From Anagrus nilaparvatae (taxonomy: Eukaryota > Arthropoda > Insecta > Hymenoptera > Mymaridae), in NCBI GenBank assembly GCA_022575985.1, contig JAKSXM010000278.1:248001-312000 (forward strand): 64,000 nucleotides of DNA. The letters run 5' to 3'. This document shows, piece after piece, positions 43,667 through 55,059 of the stretch. Position 1 is the stretch's first letter. Every line of letters begins with the position of its first letter. Below the pieces are notes generated by a model, which saw nothing but the letters and a program-made list of their open reading frames with translations, was not told the origin of the DNA and ran no database searches. A program made the position numbers and the translations under genes.

Positions 43667-43679
43667 TAAACTGTATATT
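43667..43679. repeat. LINE-2 target-site duplication, right
   Basis: taaactgtatatt, identical to 40957-40969. Confidence 0.93.
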
Positions 43680-43960
43680 ATTATTGATACTGTTTAAATA
43701 TGCTTTTAAGCTGTCTAGTTGTCTATTGGTACCAATGTATATGATAAAAGTATCATTCACATACCGTGAGTGTGAACTAATGTTTTTTGTGTAAATATTA
43801 TTCTTTGAAAAAAGATATTTTTGTTCATAGTGGTTTAGTTATATATTAGCTAGAAAACCGGATAATGGTGAGCCCATTGCCAAGCCTTTATTTTGTGTAT
43901 AAAATTTTTTATTAAAGGTGAAATAATTCTGTGATAAAACTGTTGTTAATAATTTAATTA
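43680..43960 (-). pseudogene. PLE-2 RT core
   Basis: GLAMGSPLSGFLANI is the PLE motif B, followed after a stop by HYEQKYLFSKN and RYVNDTFIIYIG, which is motif C with VND in place of VDD. So the catalytic Asp pair is broken. SLKAYLNSINNNIQF leads into the thumb region beyond LINE-2. Confidence 0.87.
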
Positions 43961-44126
43961 TTTCATTTATTTATTGATTGTTGAGATTATTATTATTCAT
44001 TAAGCTTTCTTTAACTAAAGCTATTGTTTCTGTGACTGGAATGTTTGTAAATGTCGAATGATGCTATTTTATATGCTTTCTTTAAGTTTATATTTTTCAT
44101 TATATTTATGTATTCTTTGCTGTTTT

Positions 44127-44925
44127 TTACATTTGGTTGTTATGTATTTTAATATTAGAAGATAAAATATCCAAGATGGCTTTCTCGGTTCTGTATGATG
44201 GTGCAGGTTTCCGATTAATTACTGGGTGAGCAGGAATTCCTTTTTTGTGTGCTTTTAATAGTCCATTATATTCTGGAGCTGAAGTTTTGATGGGTTCAAG
44301 AAAAAGTTTAGTACTATTATTGAGCAGGTGACTGCTGTCTTCGATCTTGCTGTTTAAATTTTTTACATAATCATCTGTTGGATCTTTTTTCAATTCGAGA
44401 ATACTATTTTGTATAAAAAAAACATATGCTTTATTGTTATATGATTCATCGCCTATAATTACCATTGAATTCCCTTTATCAACTTTAGTAATAATTACGT
44501 TGTTTTCTTTTAGTTTATTTTTGATGTTATTTATTATTTTAATTTCTTGAAAATGTTTTGTTTTAATATTTTTGATTTTATTATTATTTATGTTGTTGGT
44601 GTCCTTATTATTACCATTAATTTGCGAGTTTAGTTTTTGGCTAATAATTTCGCGAATATTATTTTGCTGATTTTCATCTTTTATGCTTTTTATTGAAGAT
44701 TCCACATGAACCAGTTCTTTTATTATGTTTTCATTATTAATCGGGTTATCAGGAATATTATATTTTAAGCCTTTGTTTAAAAGACTGGTTTCATCATCCG
44801 AAAATTAAATAAACGTTAAATTAAAAATACGTGGATAAAATTTATGTTTAAATTTTTTTGTCTCTTTTCTATTATATATTTCTTGTTTTTTCCGATGACT
44901 GTTTAATAGGTGATTGAACTTTTCG
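44127..44925 (-). pseudogene. PLE-2 N-terminal RT region
   Basis: FYPRIFNLTFI and FSDDETSLLNKGLKYNIP, then VIITKVDKGNSMVIIGDESY, and YNGLLKAHKKGIPAHPVINR. These are the conserved N-terminal PLE blocks (SLL-x-KG-x-KYN; ADKGN; Y-x-x-PK-x-HK). The 192-residue part is open, with flanking parts reached past a stop. Confidence 0.87.
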
Positions 44926-44935
44926 TTCTGTATGA

Positions 44936-45120
44936 CAAATGTGTCGTTTTATATCGGTCAAACTGGCAAAAAATTCTCAGCAAGGTACATGGAACACATA
45001 ACACCAAAAAATCAAAGAGTTCCCATAGTTTACTTAATAAATATCAAAACTTTTTTATACTTTTACCTTTCAAAAATTTAAATTTAAATCAAATATATTA
45101 TTAATATTATTGTTGTATTT
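44936..45120 (+). pseudogene. PLE-3 fragment, GIY-YIG and tail (plus strand)
   Basis: The plus frame reads FYIGQTGKKFSARYMEHITPKNQRVPIV, which closely matches PLE-2's GIY-YIG on the other strand. It is followed by aaatttaaatttaaatcaaa, the same terminal wording found at 28943 and 29385. So PLE-2 and PLE-3 lie head to head, as inverted partial copies. Confidence 0.78.
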
Positions 45121-45147
45121 ATTTGCCAAGACAAAATTGTACACTCT

Positions 45148-46148
45148 TTACATATATGATAGATAGGTGATAAGTTTAGGAGTAATACTTGACAGCAGAC
45201 TCAACTGGAACAGTCACGTTACAACTATTGAAAAAAAAGTAAATCGCGTTCTATATACTCTACGATTCATCAGACATTGTACTACAGAAACATTACGTAC
45301 AAGACTGGTACAGGCATTAATTATACCTCATTTTGATTATTGCTCAGTTGTTTACTTGAATGCATGCAATACACTAAAAGCAAGGTTACAAAGACTATGC
45401 AATTCTGGACTGAGGTATATTTATGGCATACGCAAAGACGAGTACATAACCCCTTTTAGACGCAAGTTAGGATGGTTATGCACTGACTCACGCAGGCATT
45501 ACTTTTTGGCCATAATCATTTACAAAATCCTACGGTTACATCAGCCCTTATACTTGAGAGAATCTTTCATCAAGTATACTCCTAAAGAAAATGCAAGGGG
45601 TGGTTTGCGCTCAAAGGAAATCACCATACCTAACACGAAAAACTGTGGTACTAACACCTTTCGGTACAAAGGGGCCAGGCTTTGGAACTCCCTACCAGCA
45701 GAAATTAGGTTTCTTCCATCTCTTGATTCATTTAAAGCTGCTGTATATAAATATCTTTTTACACTTGATCCTTAACATTAGTCTAAGAATGTCTTGTCAC
45801 TTCTCGTTGCAAGACAAATTCCTATTATTCTATTTTATTTTAAAGCATTTTACTTTTTTTTTTTAATCAATATAAGACTGACTTTACCATGCATATGCAA
45901 TTAAATCGACTGTGATACTTATAGTATACTATTAAATCATATTTAGAACATAAGCATTTAGTATCTAATTTACTTTATTTTAATTTATTATTCAAAATTT
46001 TAAATGTTATTACGTATATTTTATACTTATTAAAAATTATTTATGTTGATTATCTATTATTTACTATATGATGTATATTTTATGACTGTATTTTTGTTCA
46101 ATTGCAAAATAAAGAATATTTACATTTACATTTACATTTACATATATA
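45148..46148 (+). mobile_element. LINE-6, 3' fragment with (ATTTAC)n tail
   Basis: A 5'-truncated CR1/Jockey-like LINE. tttacatatat occurs at 45148-45158 and 46138-46148 and is probably the target duplication, the second partly blended with the hexamer tail. The polyadenylation-like aaataaag lies just before the tail. Confidence 0.82.
45167..45775 (+). pseudogene. LINE-6 RT C-terminal region
   Basis: Begins at RT motif E (SLGVILDSRLNW) and runs 202 residues to the end of ORF2. KLGWLCTDSRRHYFLAIIIYKILRLHQP and WNSLPAEIRFLPSLDSFK correspond to LINE-5 and the 15.7 kb fragment. Open to its stop, but it lacks the catalytic part. Confidence 0.87.
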
Positions 46149-46149
46149 A

Positions 46150-46440
46150 TTCAAATCATATAAAAAATAAATATAAATTTGGATGTAAATACAAAACATT
46201 ATTATATAAAATAAGAAACAATAAATATTTTAGTCAATTCTAATAAATCTAATTTAATACAATTAATATATTAGTCAATTTTCTAATAAGTGCTCAAATA
46301 TGTCAATCTATCAGTCAATTAAAGTTAATTCTTTGGTTTTTCAGTCTTCTAACCCATGTAAGTATGTTCACATGCTTCTCTTAAATTGATAGTAGGAGTG
46401 TAGGTCTCTTATGCATGGTGGAATATTGTCCCATAGCTTA
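46150..46440. other. AT-rich DNA, nothing recognised
   Basis: A short stretch with no repeat or coding signal, ending at the PLE-type terminus. Confidence 0.4.
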
Positions 46441-46605
46441 GCATATTTGACTTAGTTAATATGGAAAATAATCATATAGAAACTAATATAGTCTTATTAC
46501 TAACCTAAAATATTTCATAATATTTAAAATTGTTTATTTCATTTATTTTATTTTACTTATTTACTATATATAAATAAAAGTATATATATATATACATTGT
46601 TTTAC
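46440..46605 (+). repeat. PLE-type terminal fragment
   Basis: This is the reverse complement of 29240-29400 nearly base for base (tagtcttattactaacctaa; 'atttcataatatttaaaattgtttatttcatt'). It lacks the hammerhead portion. It is a dispersed remnant of the same terminal repeat. Confidence 0.75.
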
Positions 46606-46980
46606 TATAAATGATGGAATTGAACCCTATTACCAATTAAATTTCCCCCATAAAAATTAAATATTGCATCAAAGTACCAATGACGTTACTATTAAAAATG
46701 ACAACAATAATAATAACAAAATTATAAATATAGAAATAAAAACACATAATAGTAGTATTATAATTGTAAATCATAATATGATAATAGTGAATTTTTTAAA
46801 TGAAAGAGTAGTTTAATAGGGATTATAGAAAAGCAGTCAAAAGAGACCTTGTGAAAGAACCTTGTACTTACTTATATTATGCATTCTGGAAGTAACCTTG
46901 GATTTTTTTTAGAAGAATCAAAAATATTTATCAGTCATCAGATTTGTCGTAACACTGAAAATATATTATAGAATCATAAC
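46605..46980. other. AT-rich DNA, nothing recognised
   Basis: No gene or clear repeat. Confidence 0.4.
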
Positions 46981-47159
46981 TTTTGGCTTGCATATATAAA
47001 TGCTTTAGTTATTTTTATTTTTTGGGAGTTTTATTAAAAAGTATATTTTTTAGACACGATTACCCTATATATCCATGTATGGAACATTTTTTTAGATTCC
47101 TTATTTCTCTCTTTTATTTTTTTCTCTATCAGTATTTTTTGTCTCCTAAATTTTTTAAT

Positions 47160-47999
47160 ACAAAGTGTAAAATAAAAAGGGACATTAATCACTCAATCAC
47201 AGATACTGATAAATGTGATTGTCTAAAACACAAATTAGAACAGATAATCAATAGCACAGATTTTCCTTACAACCCTACTTCACCAAAATTTCTAAATAAT
47301 GTTAAAAATTATTGCAACGAATCATCACAAAAAAAAGAAAAAATTAACAATGATAAATATCAAAATAAAAAAGCAAGTCCCACCCAACATTCAACGCAGA
47401 AGAAATAAACAATATTAATAATGAAGCAGCCTTTTGTGAGGATTTGCATAATAAAGACAAAGAAAATGAAGAACTTATTTATGGAAACCTTGAAGTTGAA
47501 AGTGAAAATAAAGACATTTCTTCTCTTAATGATCAATTTAATTTTTCTACCTTCACAATTATGCATATTAATGTGAGAAGTTTGAATGCAAATTTTGAAG
47601 AGCTGGAAATCTTATTAGGTAAACTTAAATCTAAATCTGCTAAAATTGTCTGTTCTGAAACCTGGTATCCACGTTGTCCTCAGTAATTTAATTTACAGGG
47701 TTACTATATGATATATAATGAATCATATCTTAACAAAGCAGACGGATAAGTAATTTTCATCAAAACTGATTATGAATATCAAATGTAAAATGTAGAAATT
47801 GACAAAGTTAAATTCCTAAGCGTACTTATAAAATTTAATAAAATCAACCTTAAAATTACTTCTACATACCAATGTCAGGAAATATCTAAAGAAAAGAACG
47901 TTAAAGCTACTCATAAACTATTAATTAGAAATAAACCGAATAAAAACCATTTGATAGTAGGTAACATTAATATCAATTTACTTTCCGATTGCAATGGAC
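47160..47999 (+). pseudogene. LINE-7 N-terminal and endonuclease region
   Basis: A Lys/Asn-rich N-terminal stretch (CDCLKHKLEQIINS) leads after a frame change into FTIMHINVRSLNANFEELE, KIVCSETWYP (catalytic Glu), GYYMIYNESY and HLIVGNINI, the position of GDFN. APE-type LINE endonuclease order is kept. Stops lie near 47684, 47748 and 47787. Confidence 0.75.
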
Positions 48000-49304
48000 G
48001 CGTTTACACGGGATAAAAGGGCACTGCATTTCATTATTTTTTACCCGAATAACCGCGATTTATTGTCACAACTTTAATTATAACTTGCTTTGAACACTAC
48101 TTAATTTTAACTTACATTTAAACGTATTATAATGGGATAGGTTATACATCTAAAGTCCAAAGCAAGATCCAACTTGAGACTTTATGCTCTCATTAAATCA
48201 TATGCGTTTAGTTGTAAGTGACTACTGTAATATAATTTATACAATAGTTCACTGTATGATCAGAAGTTTGAACTTTATGCCTTACCTCTGACCACATTCG
48301 AGTAATATTAGAAACTAATATACTAAGTTCAAGAATAAGTTTGTTAGTTAGTATTATTTTATGATCTCCCAAAGACTCAGGGTTAGTTCGGATGAAACTT
48401 TCCGACAGCCTTAAGGTCAAATCGAAAAGTTTATTTTTTAAAATTAATTGAGACGCTTTACCCAATTAATCTTACATCTAACAACCCCTACTTATAATAT
48501 CCATCTTTGAACATAATTGAGTTGAGCTAAATTAAAAAAAAAAAATATTTTAAAATTTTAATAATTTAATTTACGTTGAATTTCATGCATCATATCATTC
48601 ATTTTATTAATAAGAACTTCCTGGATGAATGAGTTCAAACTTTATAAAGTATAAAAAAAAAATTTTATTTAAACAAATTGAATTTTTAAAAGAAAAATTT
48701 TAACTTATGATCTTTAAGATACAAAAAAAAATAAAAATTAAAGAAAAAGTTCTTAGATTTACTGGAATTTAACAAAGTCCCCTTAAATTTAATAAATATC
48801 TCAAAAATTATTCTAAGTTCAAGTTTTATACTCTATTAGAATTTATAAGTCTATTAAGCTTATAATGAGAGAAACGAGTTGCGAGTCCTTTAATATTTTA
48901 ACCTGCTCTTTAAGAGCTGTATTCCTTCAATAATAATATTTCGTGCATCGATTTACTAGATCACCTCAGTTTTGCGAGGGTCCGGTGTTCCCGCTCTCAT
49001 TATAGTTGCGTAATAGACTTATTTACAAATATTGTGAATATTTCGATTTTAGTTGAGTGGGAATTGTTTTATCCCTACTTTTTACATAATTTTTATATTA
49101 ATTTTATTTGCGTGTATTAGTTAAAATTTTATTTAATATGTATGTATTAAATTTATATAACTTAAATTTATATTTCGCTACTTAAATTATACACATATTG
49201 CGCTATTCTATTTAATGTATTTTTAAATACTTTATTGTTAAATACATACACTGCACAATGAAAATGATAGTGAGTATTTTATAAATAATTTTTTTAATAA
49301 CGAG
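48000..49304. mobile_element. 1.3 kb insertion in LINE-7
   Basis: Non-coding DNA that interrupts the LINE-7 endonuclease. It starts with GC-richer text (acgcgtttacacgggataaa) and ends near 49304. I do not recognise its class, and the ends show no clear inverted repeat. It contains a smaller TIR element at 48843-49024. Confidence 0.5.
48843..49024. mobile_element. Small TIR element (182 bp)
   Basis: ttataagtctattaagctta plus taatgagag on the left mirrors ctctcattatagttgcgtaa plus tagacttat on the right, with a few mismatches. The interior is richer in GC (gcgagggtccggtgttcccg). MITE-like, no coding capacity. Confidence 0.6.
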
Positions 49305-49645
49305 TACATTCCATTTTTCAGTCAAATTACAAGACCAAATACACATAATGATAGTGGTACTTGTATAGACAATATTTTTCTTAAATCACCTAACATTAAC
49401 TATTTTAAATCTTATAAGCTACTAGAAAAGCTTGGTGATCATTATCCATTATTCTTATCTGTTGACTTGAATTTTACTAAAACCTCTAATACAAATAGTA
49501 TCTCTTACATTGGTTATAAAAAAACTAAAAATCTTGCAATCAGTTTCGATTGAAATTCAGTTTTAAAAATTCCGAAATCTGAACAGGCTTTTGATTATTT
49601 CATTACTGTTTTGAAACACACTGTCAGTAACTCAGAAAAAGTAAA
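49305..49645 (+). pseudogene. LINE-7 endonuclease C-terminal part
   Basis: QITRPNTHNDSGTCIDNIFLKSPNIN then LGDHYPLFLSVDLNF, the SDHYP-type motif with Gly for Ser. A stop lies at about 49553, after which the frame continues a short way. Confidence 0.72.
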
Positions 49646-49960
49646 AAAAAATATAAAAACAATAATTATAAACCTAATTTTCTATCGTTCGTTATATTTT
49701 GATAATTAATTAAATGAAATTGATCTTTTTCGAACAAATGATGTTAATAATTTTTACTACTAAACGTGATATACATTTAAATACTCAACATAGTAAATAT
49801 CGTAAAGATATTTAATAGCAACATTTCGTAAAAAATTATTAAAAATTTTTTATCAATTTCCCAATAATTTTTTGCATCTAAATATTGAGTGATGATATTA
49901 TAAACAAAAATTAATTGAAAAAAAGTGGCATTCATAAATATTTCTCAAATCGAAAAAAAT

Positions 49961-50036
49961 GCCAGAGCCGGTGGGACTCATACCCACGATTCTTTTATAT
50001 CTAGTGAAATCGCTTTAGCCATCTAAGCTAGGCACA
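49961..50036 (-). tRNA. tRNA-like unit (pseudo-tRNA or SINE head)
   Basis: Minus strand: tagcttagatggctaaagc gives a D arm (GCTT/AAGC) and A-box-like text. gtgggtatgagtcccac gives a perfect T arm (GTGGG/CCCAC, seven-base loop) that fits the B box. The anticodon arm (GATT/AATC) has a loop of about 14 bases, longer than normal. I find no seven-pair acceptor stem. A T run follows. So it is probably a decayed tRNA or a tRNA-derived SINE head rather than a working tRNA. Confidence 0.55.
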
Positions 50037-50258
50037 GTGTAGTAAAAAAAAAAAAAGTAGACGAAAATCGGCTTCAACACAATTTCTTATGAAAAAAAAT
50101 TCTGCTGGATGGAAAATGACCGTTTTTGGGTATACTAAATGATAGGCTACCGAGATCAAAAAATTTTTTTTTATTTTTTAATTTTTTTAGCGCTGAATGA
50201 AAAAAAAAATCATAAAAATATTTACAGTTTTAAAACAAAAAAATTTTTTTAAGTACAG

Positions 50259-51105
50259 TGTTACGTTTCCTGAGGTTTAATTCGGGATACGTAAATAATA
50301 ATAAATATAAATAAGTTTTATCCTGGAGATATTGAGTGCCCCAGGTATTTTATACTTATATAAGTTAAAATTGATATAGGTTGATGAATGATACTGGGTT
50401 CTTTAGCTGGAGAACTTAACCTGAAGCTAAGTTCAAGATTGTAAAAGGAATTGTCACTATTAAATGAATACTCTAAATACTTTAGTTTAAGTTAATGACT
50501 TTATTATAAGTTAATATGAAAATGCGTCAAAGTCAATAAGTCTAACAAGTAAATGATTATACTCAGAAGTCTGTTCTAATGAACTCCTAAACTGGACCAG
50601 ATGTTAATAGGTCAGTTATCATGGGAGGATATAAGAGTAACTGAGAAAAACTGACAGGAACTAGCAGTTTAGGGCAGTTTCGGGTATATTATATAAACTA
50701 AATAGTAACTGCCAGGTACTTGAATTTAGGTGGAATTGTCCAATACGCGGAAGCGTTGATCTCGTCAAGTCCAATTAACGATAACCAACGAGCGTCGTTG
50801 ATTATTTCGAGGAAATCGTGAGGGGATTTATGCAACTCTTCGTTGCCTAAATTATTTCTAAATGCGTCATTAAAGACCTTCGATTTTATTTTTCTGTCAA
50901 TTTATAAGGAGCCGGATGTGAATTGGTGAAATAGGATATTAAAGAATGTATGAAAAGGTCGAATATAAATTAGCTATTGTAATATTGAGAAAATGCAGGT
51001 ATGTTAGTCCGATTTACGAACTAACATAAGCAGGAATAAGTTAAATACATAAATATAAAAGAATGCGGATATGATAGCTCGAATTATGGCCTACCATACG
51101 TAACA
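50259..51105 (+). repeat. LTR-like repeat, copy 2
   Basis: 847 bp, starting tgttacgtttcctgaggttt and ending accatacgtaaca. It follows copy 1 (19046-19912) through phrases such as gagtgccccaggtatttta, tcaagtccaattaacg and 'ggagccggatgtgaattggtgaaataggatatt', with many small indels. No matching flanking duplication (tacag and tctcc). Confidence 0.75.
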
Positions 51106-51290
51106 TCTCCTTTCCCAGGATTCCAATCGTCCAGATTGGAGTAGGTCGGGGAGATGGGGTTGATAGGGGGTAGTAAAGGGGATAGGGTTTGTTCGGGTGT
51201 TTTATAGTCGACTGTCTGTGTGGATACAATAATGTTTACAATGATTAGATTACAAAATAATATGCTTATAATAGGGAGTACAATTTAGTA
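51106..51290. other. G-rich spacer after LTR copy 2
   Basis: The plus strand is rich in G (gtcggggagatggggttgat). No gene. If the LTR is a 5' LTR, this would be leader, but no primer-binding site is evident. Confidence 0.35.
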
Positions 51291-51750
51291 AAAATTTTAA
51301 AGTTTTACTTAAGATAATTTAAGAAAATACAATATTATTCAAAGTGTTTTAAAATAATTGATATGGAACTAATAATTTTATATGATATAATAATATATAA
51401 TAAAACTAAACATAATAAAAAGTAAAATAATTAAGATTAGAACATTAGTTGTATTATAAAATTTATATATATTTAAGTTATAAATCTAGTTAGAAAAATT
51501 CAGAGTGAATATATAAAAAAATTTTATACTAATTAAATTTCTATATTAAATTATTTTATAAAATTAAAATCTTTAAGAAGGCATGTTTCGGTGTTTTTTC
51601 CTTGGATCTTTGTTGTAGAAATTTGTTTCATATTGGATGATGCTGGTGCTGAAATCAATCTAGAGAGATTAGTTTAAAAACCCCCGGGGCAGTGTGTACC
51701 CGAAACTTGGAATACATAGGGGTAGGTAGTGATACTTAAAATAATGAAAA
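51291..51750. repeat. Repeat F, uninterrupted copy
   Basis: Aligns with 1319-1464 and then 6496-6780 without the 5 kb of LINE-1. It is the empty-site paralogue, with the target text aagattagaacatt at 51433-51446 present once. Confidence 0.9.
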
Positions 51751-52400
51751 AATTTTGTGATATTATTGGTTAAAGTATTGTATAATTTAAAGAGATAAAA
51801 ATGATTTGAATTTATCAATTAACAAGAAAAATTTTGAATTGCTTTTAAAAAATCATACAATTTTGGCAAATTTTATGATTTTTGGGTAAAAATTTTATAA
51901 TTTACAGGGTTAAAATGATATGGATTTATCAATTGGTAAGGAAATTATTAAATTGGTTTTTAAAAATTATACAATTTCGGTAAATTTTATGATTTTTATG
52001 TAATTTTTGTAAATTAGAAGGGTTAAAAATGGAATGAATATGTCAGTTGATAAGAAAAAATATTGAATCAATTTAGAAAAAAAAATCATACAATTTTAGC
52101 AAATTTCATGATTTTTTAATAAAATATTATAAATTACAGGTTTAAAACGATAAACTTTCTCAAATTTTGATGCTATTCAATTTATAAAATAAGAATTAAT
52201 CAAAAATTTATTAAAATCATACACTTTCAGTAAATCTTATGATTTTTGATTGAACTTTTATAAATTAAAGGATTAAAAAAATGACATAAATTTATCAATC
52301 GATAAGAAAATTGTTGAATTGGTTTTAAAAATCATACAAATTCATTAAATTTGATGATTTTCAATTAAAATTTTATAATTTAAAGGGTTAAAAATTATAA
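51750..52400. repeat. Degenerate tandem repeat after F
   Basis: 'aaaaatcatacaattt', 'aaattttatgattttt' and 'aaagggttaaaa' recur about every 115-125 bp, as in 6.79-7.81 kb. Ends in a G run near 52400. Confidence 0.7.
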
Positions 52401-53555
52401 AGGGGGGGGGTGAATATTCGGTGAAATCTGATCTGGAGAGGAGCGACTTGAGATTCTCAGGAAATAGGGCTTTTTTGGTGGCAAAAAACCTCCCGAAGTC
52501 GGTTATTAAATTTGATAACCGGTTTTGACGATAACGACCAAAATGTGCTCCATTTAAATAACATTGGAAACGTGGTTTTTTGAAAATAGCGCGAAAATTT
52601 GGGGGGGCTACACATTTCTAACATATACTAATCGACTAATGTCAATAACCTTCAATCTCTATATGATAAATTGAGGGGCAATTCGTGTGCTCATACTTTT
52701 TAAAGCTGTTTTCTGAGCGGAATTTTTAGTTTTTAATTTTTAAAAATTCATCATGCCAAATAGAAACAACCGATTTGGACTTGCAAGGTCTCAAAAATTT
52801 TGTCAAAGGGTCTACTTTTTTGTGGTTTATTTATTTTTGACTCACCTCTGCAAAACATAACCTAAAATTGCAAAAATCGACGAAAAACCCTAAAAAATGG
52901 CAGTTTTGCCATTAAAATTTTTTTATGGACAGTAGATATAAATTTTTTGAAAAAACAGGAAAAAATTACATGCAAAATCACAAATTTTTAGAAAAAGATT
53001 TTCCTATTTTTTGCTAAAAATCACTGCTTTATCGACAGCGCAAAGTAAAAAATCTTTCTTTTTCTAACTTTGGGCTTACGCAGCTAAAAATTTTTAAATG
53101 GGACCCCCCAATTTTTTTTTTCTAGAAGTTACACATTTTTCACGTATTTTCACGTGAAAAAAGTTTTTTTTTGATTTGGGACATCCTAACCTCCAAAACT
53201 TTAATTTTCGTTAAAAATAAATGTTTTTTTTCGAGTTTTACTCCAGCCAAAAGACGGGTTTGGTTGTATTTTCACTGGCGAACACAAGATTTGCTCTATT
53301 ATAGGTTTTTTGGGTCGCTGAAGACCAAAATCGGGGTCATTTCGTGAACAAAGTAGAGGCTACATATTTGCATTTTGTGCGCTCAGACTTGCACTATACG
53401 GGTTTTGTGAGTCAATGATTAAAAATTTCGACTTCTTTAACATAAATAATCAATATTTCACCCTTAAAAGAGCTAAAGCTACCCCTAAAATAGCTGAAAC
53501 TACCTGTAAAAGGGGTGTTTTTCCTATTTTCGTACTTTTATACATATCTATTGTC
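52400..53555. other. Non-coding DNA
   Basis: Slightly richer in GC than its flanks, with runs of A, T and G. Wording such as 'gggtcgctgaagaccaaaatc' echoes 1205. No coding signal. Confidence 0.4.
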
Positions 53556-53942
53556 GTCATCGTTTTGCAGCTTGGTTGCCTCCTTTATGACCTGACTCAC
53601 TTCGTCGCTGCCAGTAGTACCATCTAGGTTTCTTATCTCCACGGTTAGGGGGGGAATCAGTTCCTCGACTGTATTTTCTGGGCCTGCGACCGTCTTGACA
53701 GCGTCTAATAGTTTTTTCCGGTCTTTCAACAAGCTCAGCTCTATTAGGACGCTGCTATTTTGGGTTTTCTGGATTTGGTGAACCTCAGCCCCCGGATCCT
53801 TTAGTTGGACACCTCTTTTGATTTCCAGCAGGGCTGTCGCATAATACTTCCCTTCAGGAGGCTTTATTATTAGAGCCTCTTTACGCTTAGAGATCCTTAT
53901 GCGCCGGTTCTGGCGCTTCTTTCTCCTACCTTTTTCTGTCAC
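53538..53942 (-). pseudogene. LINE-3 ORF1, conserved central domain
   Basis: After a frame change near 53.95-54.04 kb, KTQNSSVLIELSLLKDRKKL, KTVAGPENTVEELIPPLTVE and IRNLDG match LINE-1 ORF1 (KTQNGSVLIELEAIEDRQKL, IRDLDG). The domain is cut just before the zinc knuckles. Confidence 0.87.
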
Positions 53943-54039
53943 CTAGCAAAGAGGATTGCCATCTCCTTTCTTTTTCTGCGGCTTTTTTTTTTTCTTCATT
54001 TATTCTCTGCACCTTGCCGCTGGTTTGCTGCCGCTGCAG

Positions 54040-55056
54040 TTATTTTTGGCTGCTGCTTCTTCTTTTCCTGCTCTTGGTTTTTACGAGCCTCTGCCTCCTT
54101 TCTTTAAAACCCTTTTTTCTTTGACCTTTGCTTTTAACGGCGACGAAATCATCCTCGTCTGGAGGGGAGGTACCTGTAGCTACATCCTTTGGCTGCGTTT
54201 GCTGTCCAGAAGCTAACTTATCCACTTCCTCAACCATATCTTTCGGAGGAGACATCACTGCATTAGCGAAGGTCTTCCTTAGAGGCAGTTTCGGAGACAT
54301 TTTCTTCGCCGGTCTCTTTTTTGTATTCTCCTTTCCAGGTGGACTCCGGGACGCAGTCCGAGCCCTTTTCTTTCCTTTTCTAGTCATGGTCGTTGATGCT
54401 TCCTGTATAGGAATATCGGGTTTTTGTTTCCCATTTAATACCTCCTGCTGCAATTCAAAAATTGTCTTTAGCCTGGCTAAATATTTTTCAAACTGAGCTA
54501 TGCCTTTTTTGACAGTCATGATACAGTTCTTCTGTACTTTTACTGAATCTCTCATCTGAGTAATATCTCTCTCAACGTTTGCGTGGATTTCAATGCACGC
54601 GCTGTTATATTGCTTTGATTCCCGGAGATATCTTTCCATATTTTCTTCCTTCTTGCCTTCATCATCAAGCCCAACTTCGCTAACATTAGGCAACGAATAT
54701 GACCTCTGGTACTTCAGAATAGAAGGCCGTATCAAGCTATTGCTTGAACCTTTTTGTGTGCCACATTTTGCGCTTATATCACTTTCCATTGAGGATTTGC
54801 GGGAGGAATCCTCGACCTCTAGCTTAGTTAAGACTACCTTTGCCGTCTTTTTTTCAGCAGTAGTTAGAGCTAGATGTTGTTGCTCTGTGGGCGTGGTGTT
54901 CTGCCCTTGCTGCTGGGAAATGCTAAATTGGAGACCCCCAGAATCCGTTTCTCCGGCTCTGACCATCAAGGCTTTCACTTGATCGGAATCAGAGGTTGGA
55001 TTCTCCTCTATAAGAGAAGTATCAACCTGGAGTGATTCATTGTATTTATTTAGCAT
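54040..55056 (-). pseudogene. LINE-3 ORF1, N-terminal part
   Basis: 338 residues. The first 150 are Ser/Thr/Gln-rich. About residues 150-220 are helical (MERYLRESKQYNSACIEIHA; VKKGIAQFEKYLARLKTIFE). The rest is very basic with likely nuclear signals (KKRPAKKMSPKLPLRK). Layout matches LINE-1 ORF1, which has the same helix and Lys-rich order. ATG at 55056 follows the probable 5' UTR and is a plausible authentic start. Confidence 0.82.
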
Positions 55057-55059
55057 TGC

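Larger units (their letters stand above)
40299..44935 (-). mobile_element. Penelope-like element PLE-2, split by LINE-2
   Basis: Minus strand: N-terminal RT region (44.93-44.13 kb), RT core (about 43.95-43.68 kb), then LINE-2, then the RT thumb (40.97-40.75 kb) and GIY-YIG endonuclease (40.45-40.30 kb). PLEs are the retroelements combining RT with a GIY-YIG nuclease. Removing LINE-2 and one copy of its target duplication restores continuity of the alignment. Several stops make it a pseudogene. At its upstream end it meets a second PLE piece in the opposite orientation. Confidence 0.9.
47160..49645 (+). mobile_element. LINE-7, endonuclease part split by an insertion
   Basis: The plus-strand endonuclease domain starts near 47560 and stops near 47999 (LIVGNININLLSDCNG). 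It resumes near 49305 (PFFSQITRPNTHNDSGTCIDNIFLKS, LGDHYPLFLSVDL). About 1.3 kb of unrelated DNA lies in between. No RT part follows, so the copy lacks its 3' end or was disrupted. Several stops are present. Confidence 0.75.

Noticed and set aside
49961..50036. Functional tRNA gene
   Set aside because: Acceptor stem not formed and anticodon loop too long. Kept only as tRNA-like.
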